Of a DNA stretch of 64,000 nucleotides, positions 59,498 through 64,000 are shown piece after piece. The DNA is from Cordylochernes scorpioides (Eukaryota > Arthropoda > Arachnida > Pseudoscorpiones > Chernetidae). The stretch is from positions 158,208,000 to 158,271,999 of the forward strand of contig CP092886.1 of the NCBI GenBank assembly GCA_030710605.1. The letters are read 5' to 3'. The notes beneath the pieces were generated by a model. It worked only from the letters and a program-made list of their open reading frames with translations, ran no database searches and was not told where the DNA came from. Positions within the stretch are counted from its first letter, which is position 1; each line of letters opens with the position of its first letter. Made by a program: the position numbers and the translations under genes.

Positions 59498-59630
59498 CAA
59501 CCTCCCTATAACAGCATCAGTTGGTACTGGAAAAAATATATATATTTTTAATTATGATATAACTACAGTTAAAACTTAGGACCAGGAATTTAGATGTTAT
59601 AACCAAGTTGATGTTATAATGAGGTTTCAA
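59498..59630. repeat. Small MITE with TATAAC-type inverted ends
   Basis: AACCTCCCTATAACAGCATC at the left and GATGTTATAATGAGGTTT at the right are imperfect inverted repeats, similar in style to the Tigger-like repeat downstream. Confidence 0.4.
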
Positions 59631-59813
59631 TGTAGATGCTGAAGGTCCACTCCCCAGTCTTACAATTACAATTCAATCCATCTTTATTTCTTTTCTATTT
59701 ATCGATTTTATATTACATATATAGTTTTATATTATTCTTTGATCCAAAGAGAGATTTCCAATTGCCCCAAACATTATGCTCAGTTAACATAATGGAATGC
59801 TTTTTCAATATAT

Positions 59814-61088
59814 AGTAAAACCCCACTAATACAAACCCCTGATATAGCGAACCTTCCCTTATAAAAACCTAAGGCGATTCCCGATTCCATTCCATTGAAA
59901 ATACCATCGTTATAATGAACTTTGCGATTTTTAATATAACGAACTACCCCTATAACGAACCTATTTTTGGTCCTAAAATAATAAAATATATTAAAAATAC
60001 TATGCTAATAACGAACTTAAAATTGTAATTAAAAAAATAATTAAAACAAAATTTTGAGCATGTTTTAGCTCGCAGATCGCGATTTCAAAACAATAAATTT
60101 AGCAGCATTTTTGCTTTCATTTACATTCAATTTTTGCCGTATGTTGTATAAATTTTTACACATTATACTTTTTATTAAATAGAATATATTTGCAACCATC
60201 AAATTTGAAATAGAAAAAATGCAAATGGCTCCCAAAATAGAGAAAACAAAAACGTTATTACTAAAAAAAAAGGCCATTTTCAAAACTTTTCATAGTGAAA
60301 CAACACGGGCAAAAAATTTCAGGACATGTTAAAATAAAAAAATATAACTTTTCTATTATAATAGAATATAATATTCTATTTTATAGTGTAAAATAGTAAC
60401 TATTAAAATTTTTTACAAAGAGGATTCAACCTCAACTTTTGCCGTGATCATACTACGTGTTAGGGCTAAAAAAAAAGTCCAAATAAACAGGCCCGTAATG
60501 CAACCAAATTTATTTTTTATGCCATTAATTATGGCGATTTTGAGGCCAGCAATGGTTTGCATGACAGGTTCAAAATAAATGGAATTCTATTCTTAAGAAG
60601 AATATGTGGAAACTTGAAATAGAAGAAAAACACATTACCTTTATTTGAAATGTGCAATGCTTGAAGAGTGCTTTGAAGCCACAAGGTATTAGAGCCATTT
60701 TTTCAAGTAAAAATTGTATTATATAATGTGATAAAGATGCTTTAAAATCATTTTATATCTTTGAATATGTATTTAATAAAACTTTGCCTAGGATTTGCCT
60801 TGATTTTAAAATTAGACTTAGTGGTACATGTATGCGAATGACAAGAAGAACCTATCATCAAATAATTTCTTTTCTTATTCAGTATTAATCTACGGAAATA
60901 GGTCGATTAAGGTAATTAAAACAAAGTGACCACTATTAAGAGGCAGCCTCTTCCAGGGTGTATGGCAGTCTTTTAATTATATGGTCTGAAAATTTTGAAA
61001 AGTAAAAAAAAAAAATAGCGAAACCGTGGCTATAGTGAACCAAAAGCTCTGTCCCATTGGGGTTCACTATATAGGGTTTTACTGTATA
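59814..61088. mobile_element. Tigger/pogo-like DNA transposon remnant
   Basis: The left end TAGTAAAACCCCACTAATAC and right end ATAGGGTTTTACTGTA are inverted. Next to each lie subterminal TATAACGAAC/GTTCACTATA repeats. TA dinucleotides flank both ends. The roughly 1.2-kb interior has no transposase frame that I can recognise. Typical of pogo/Tigger-derived non-autonomous copies. Confidence 0.55.
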
Positions 61089-63520
61089 TAAATGTCAAGT
61101 ATATAGGTTTGTTTATTCATATTGACTTCTCAATAATAAAGTTTCTCATAAAGAGCCTCTCTTGTTACTATGTTTGGGAAAAAAATTATCAATGAAAATT
61201 GGCCAGAACATATTTTTTCAAAGAAGAGTACAATCAAGTTTTGGTAATAGTTGCCGGAAATCAATTACAGAGCTACCTAAATATTTTATAAAATTTAGTT
61301 ATCCCTTATATTTGGAAACATGTTTGGAAGTATAGAATCCCAACATAATAGTTTGCTGCCACACATAACCAATTATGTGAATTATTTTTGCTAAATGATT
61401 TATATAAAAAGAGAAGTTGATATATATATATAGGAATAAATTTGTCAATAACATTGTCCACTCCCTGACTATTTGATTTGTCTCTCTAAAACAAAGGCTT
61501 TACTAATCCTACCATGCAAATATTTTCAAATTAGAAAACTTCGAATTAAAAGAGAGATCTCTAATTCTACAAATACAGTATATCTAATGTCACGGGTAAT
61601 GTTGCAATTGGCTACATGTTATATTGTTCATTGTTTAAAATTGAAGAGTTTAAAAGAGAGAATTATAGCTATATGTAGCAAGTTCTCCAATTAAAGTTTT
61701 AATTCACTTCTTAGCATTATACATAGTGTAGAAAATTTTGTATTATATATATATATATAAATATTGTTGAAATATTTAAAGTGATATCAAATTGAATAGT
61801 TATTTTAAGGGTTACTTTTTCATTTGGTATAAGGTTAGATCACTTTTCTTTTCCCATTTCAGATTTCTGGTTCTGAAATTGTGGTACCAGAACTTATTCA
61901 AAACACAATTCTGCAACTTTCAATCCCTTGTTACATATAATTTCAGATTATTAACATGAGACTAATAATAAAATGGGAAAATATGATACCGTAAAATATA
62001 CTTTTATTAACAAAAGCATATACACTTGCATACATAGAGAATGAACACACAAAAACATACATAAGCTATAAATATTAAGGAGGTAATGCAACCCAAAAAG
62101 AAATATCAGAAAGTGTTGATAGACAAGAGAATATATGTATAAAAGAAATATGATAAAATGGCACAATAATAGAAAACTAATAAGAAAGGCTATCTCTCTC
62201 TCTAAAATTAATATTTATCATATAAAAAGTGCTAAATATAATTTTGTTTATCATTGTAAAATCACACACAAAAAAAAGGTGTTCAATAGCCTTCTTTTAT
62301 TCAAACTAAAAAGTAAACAAAAGCAACTTGGAACATTTTGTGCCCCAATTGAACTTGCATATATTGCATAAATAATAATGTGAAATTTCACTGGTAAATT
62401 ATCATTTTAGTTCTTACCTTTCAGAAGCTAGTTTAGATCTATGATAATGTGTAATACACTGATTGAATGTGGTTCCATGTATTTAGTAATAACATGTATA
62501 ATAATGTAATTATAAAAGAGCTTAAACCTTTCACATAGTAAGTTTCTATATTAAATATAACCGAACTTTTGAGCTCATGCTCTTTAACGGGAAAAATAAT
62601 GAAGGGCAACAATTTGTTTAATCTTCTGCTTGTTGAAGAGTTTAGTTAACCCTGGTTCCTGGAGTGTACAGCAACTACCTGATGTTAAAATTTCAATAAA
62701 AGGAAACAAATTTTTATTTTATATTGCAGTTTTTTTATATTGAATATATATATATGCAATTAATATAAAATAATAAATTAATATTTATTTGAAAATAGGT
62801 TTATGTGTTAGAGAGAATGGCTGAGTTAGGCTTAGGTTGCAATCCAATGACACTGTCGGACAGGTAAGAACTAAAGTAATAATAAACCAATATCCTCTTA
62901 TATAAATAATTATTTTTAGAAAATAAACTTGTGCAATATCAGTTTGAATATGTAAACATTTGACAAATAACAGTGTGGACCAATTTATTTCTCAGAGAGA
63001 GAGAGATGCACAATTATAATCTCAATGAATAAAAAAAATTGAGTGTACCTTTTGTTATTGTGCTAGCTGTCTGATTTTGCCACCAGTGTATTTTATATAT
63101 CATTATAAATTATTTAGAATCATAATAAAATAAATTTATCCATAAATCAAATCACACAAAGAAATAAAATTTAGAAAAATCTTACCTTATATACATACAT
63201 ATAAGTGCAATCAATAAAGAATTAGAAACAAAAGAAGTATATATAATCACCAGTTTTTATCACAATATGAACAACAATATATGGAAATTATATATTCCTA
63301 TAAAATAGCCATAAGAAAGGCAGTAAGATATTGCACATAAGTTTCAATATTAAACTTCAATCAGCAAATCAATAGAATTGCTACATTCACTTTAATATCA
63401 CAAGCACAAGTTTTTAAAAATATATATTTTAAAATATATATATGTTAAGGTTAATAATAATAATATAGAAACCAAAATTAAACGCATAACATTCAAGGAG
63501 CAACAAAACTTGTTAAATAA
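61089..63520. other. AT-rich intergenic DNA, no feature recognised
   Basis: Only short frames (under 80 codons) with no motif. Short TA microsatellites near 61745-61760 and 62745-62758. Possible unique host DNA or intron. Confidence 0.35.
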
Positions 63521-63626
63521 GTAATTTATATGTCGAAGGTTTTGTAAACATTGTTGCCATCATCAGACTAGAGTATTACTCAGATAATGGTAACAGTACT
63601 GTAACAGATACGTCACATAAATTACA
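63521..63626. repeat. Diverged foldback repeat of the tail family
   Basis: GTAATTTATATG at the left and CATAAATTAC at the right are inverted. The left arm read on minus has CTGATGATGGCAACA (CUGAUGA box) and the right arm ATGGTAACAGTACTG. About 60% arm identity. Confidence 0.5.
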
Positions 63627-64000
63627 AATTTAATTTGGTCTCTAATTGCTCTTTGAATGTATTATTAAGTTAATGTAATCAACACCAGCCATGTATTAAG
63701 TAACTTTCAAGTTTCTAATATAATTATTGACTGCTTGGAGAGAAGCATATAAGGATTTTTTTTTAATAATTGAAGAAGTAACTAGACAATATTGACATAT
63801 ATTTTAAAATTGTCTAATGGACTATGAAAGAACAATGTGCATGCTAAATATAAATGAAATCTTGATATAAAAGTACATTTTTCAAATTTGGATATTAGGT
63901 TGCAGTTAAAATGCCAATAATATTTGTTGCTCAATTTGCATACATATTTATATATATACAGACATATATACTATTTATAAAACATTATATACATGGAGAG

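Overview
This window is animal (metazoan, probably invertebrate) nuclear DNA. It is AT-rich, has eukaryotic pol III sequences (a U6 snRNA copy, tRNA-like units with T-run terminators), SINEs, Helitrons, LTR retrotransposons, a Penelope-like element and satellites. I found no bacterial features and no host gene with a recognisable product. A lineage cannot be fixed from sequence reading alone. There is one 100-N assembly gap (8128-8227).

Left flank (1-5083): the 3' end of a Gypsy element (A) with its LTR, a tandemly duplicated fragment of a Helitron helicase C-terminus, a SINE and a probable Helitron.

Centre (5084-42290): a four-level nest whose order is fixed by target-site duplications (TSDs). 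An I/Jockey-group non-LTR element (J1) is split by Gypsy-B (5408-39854, TSD GGTAG). Gypsy-B's integrase is split by a 30-kb minus-strand LTR element, C (9180-39150, TSD AGCC). C has no recognisable gag-pol and is filled with satellites and low-complexity DNA. Inside C lie a Helitron with a perfect empty site in the other LTR, two tRNA-Thr-like units in a 129-bp satellite, and LTR element D (18836-22589, TSD AATAT). Also inside are Gypsy-E, intact with apparently identical LTRs (28068-32490, TSD GTTAA), and Copia-F (32877-37145, TSD GTAAT). E and F both landed in one 158-bp satellite array.

Right part (43141-55761): Gypsy-G (TSD CTCAG), a 110-bp palindrome, and two head-to-head Penelope-like fragments with a GIY-YIG endonuclease. 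One of these is split by Gypsy-H (48616-55427, TSD CTTAT). Gypsy-H's pol is in turn fused in frame to a truncated non-LTR element (J2), giving a 1157-residue chimeric ORF. From 55762 to 64000 there are SINEs (one pair in inverted orientation), foldback/MITE-like repeats, a Tigger/pogo-like remnant and otherwise featureless AT-rich DNA.

Most unusual item: element D has all the structural signs of an LTR retrotransposon (192-bp TG..CA LTRs with TATA and AATAAA, PBS, PPT, TSD) but no gag or pol. It carries one long gene for a protein with a haspin-like kinase domain. A second is a U6 snRNA sequence, with a rewritten but still pairing 5' stem, inside only one of the two LTRs of element C.
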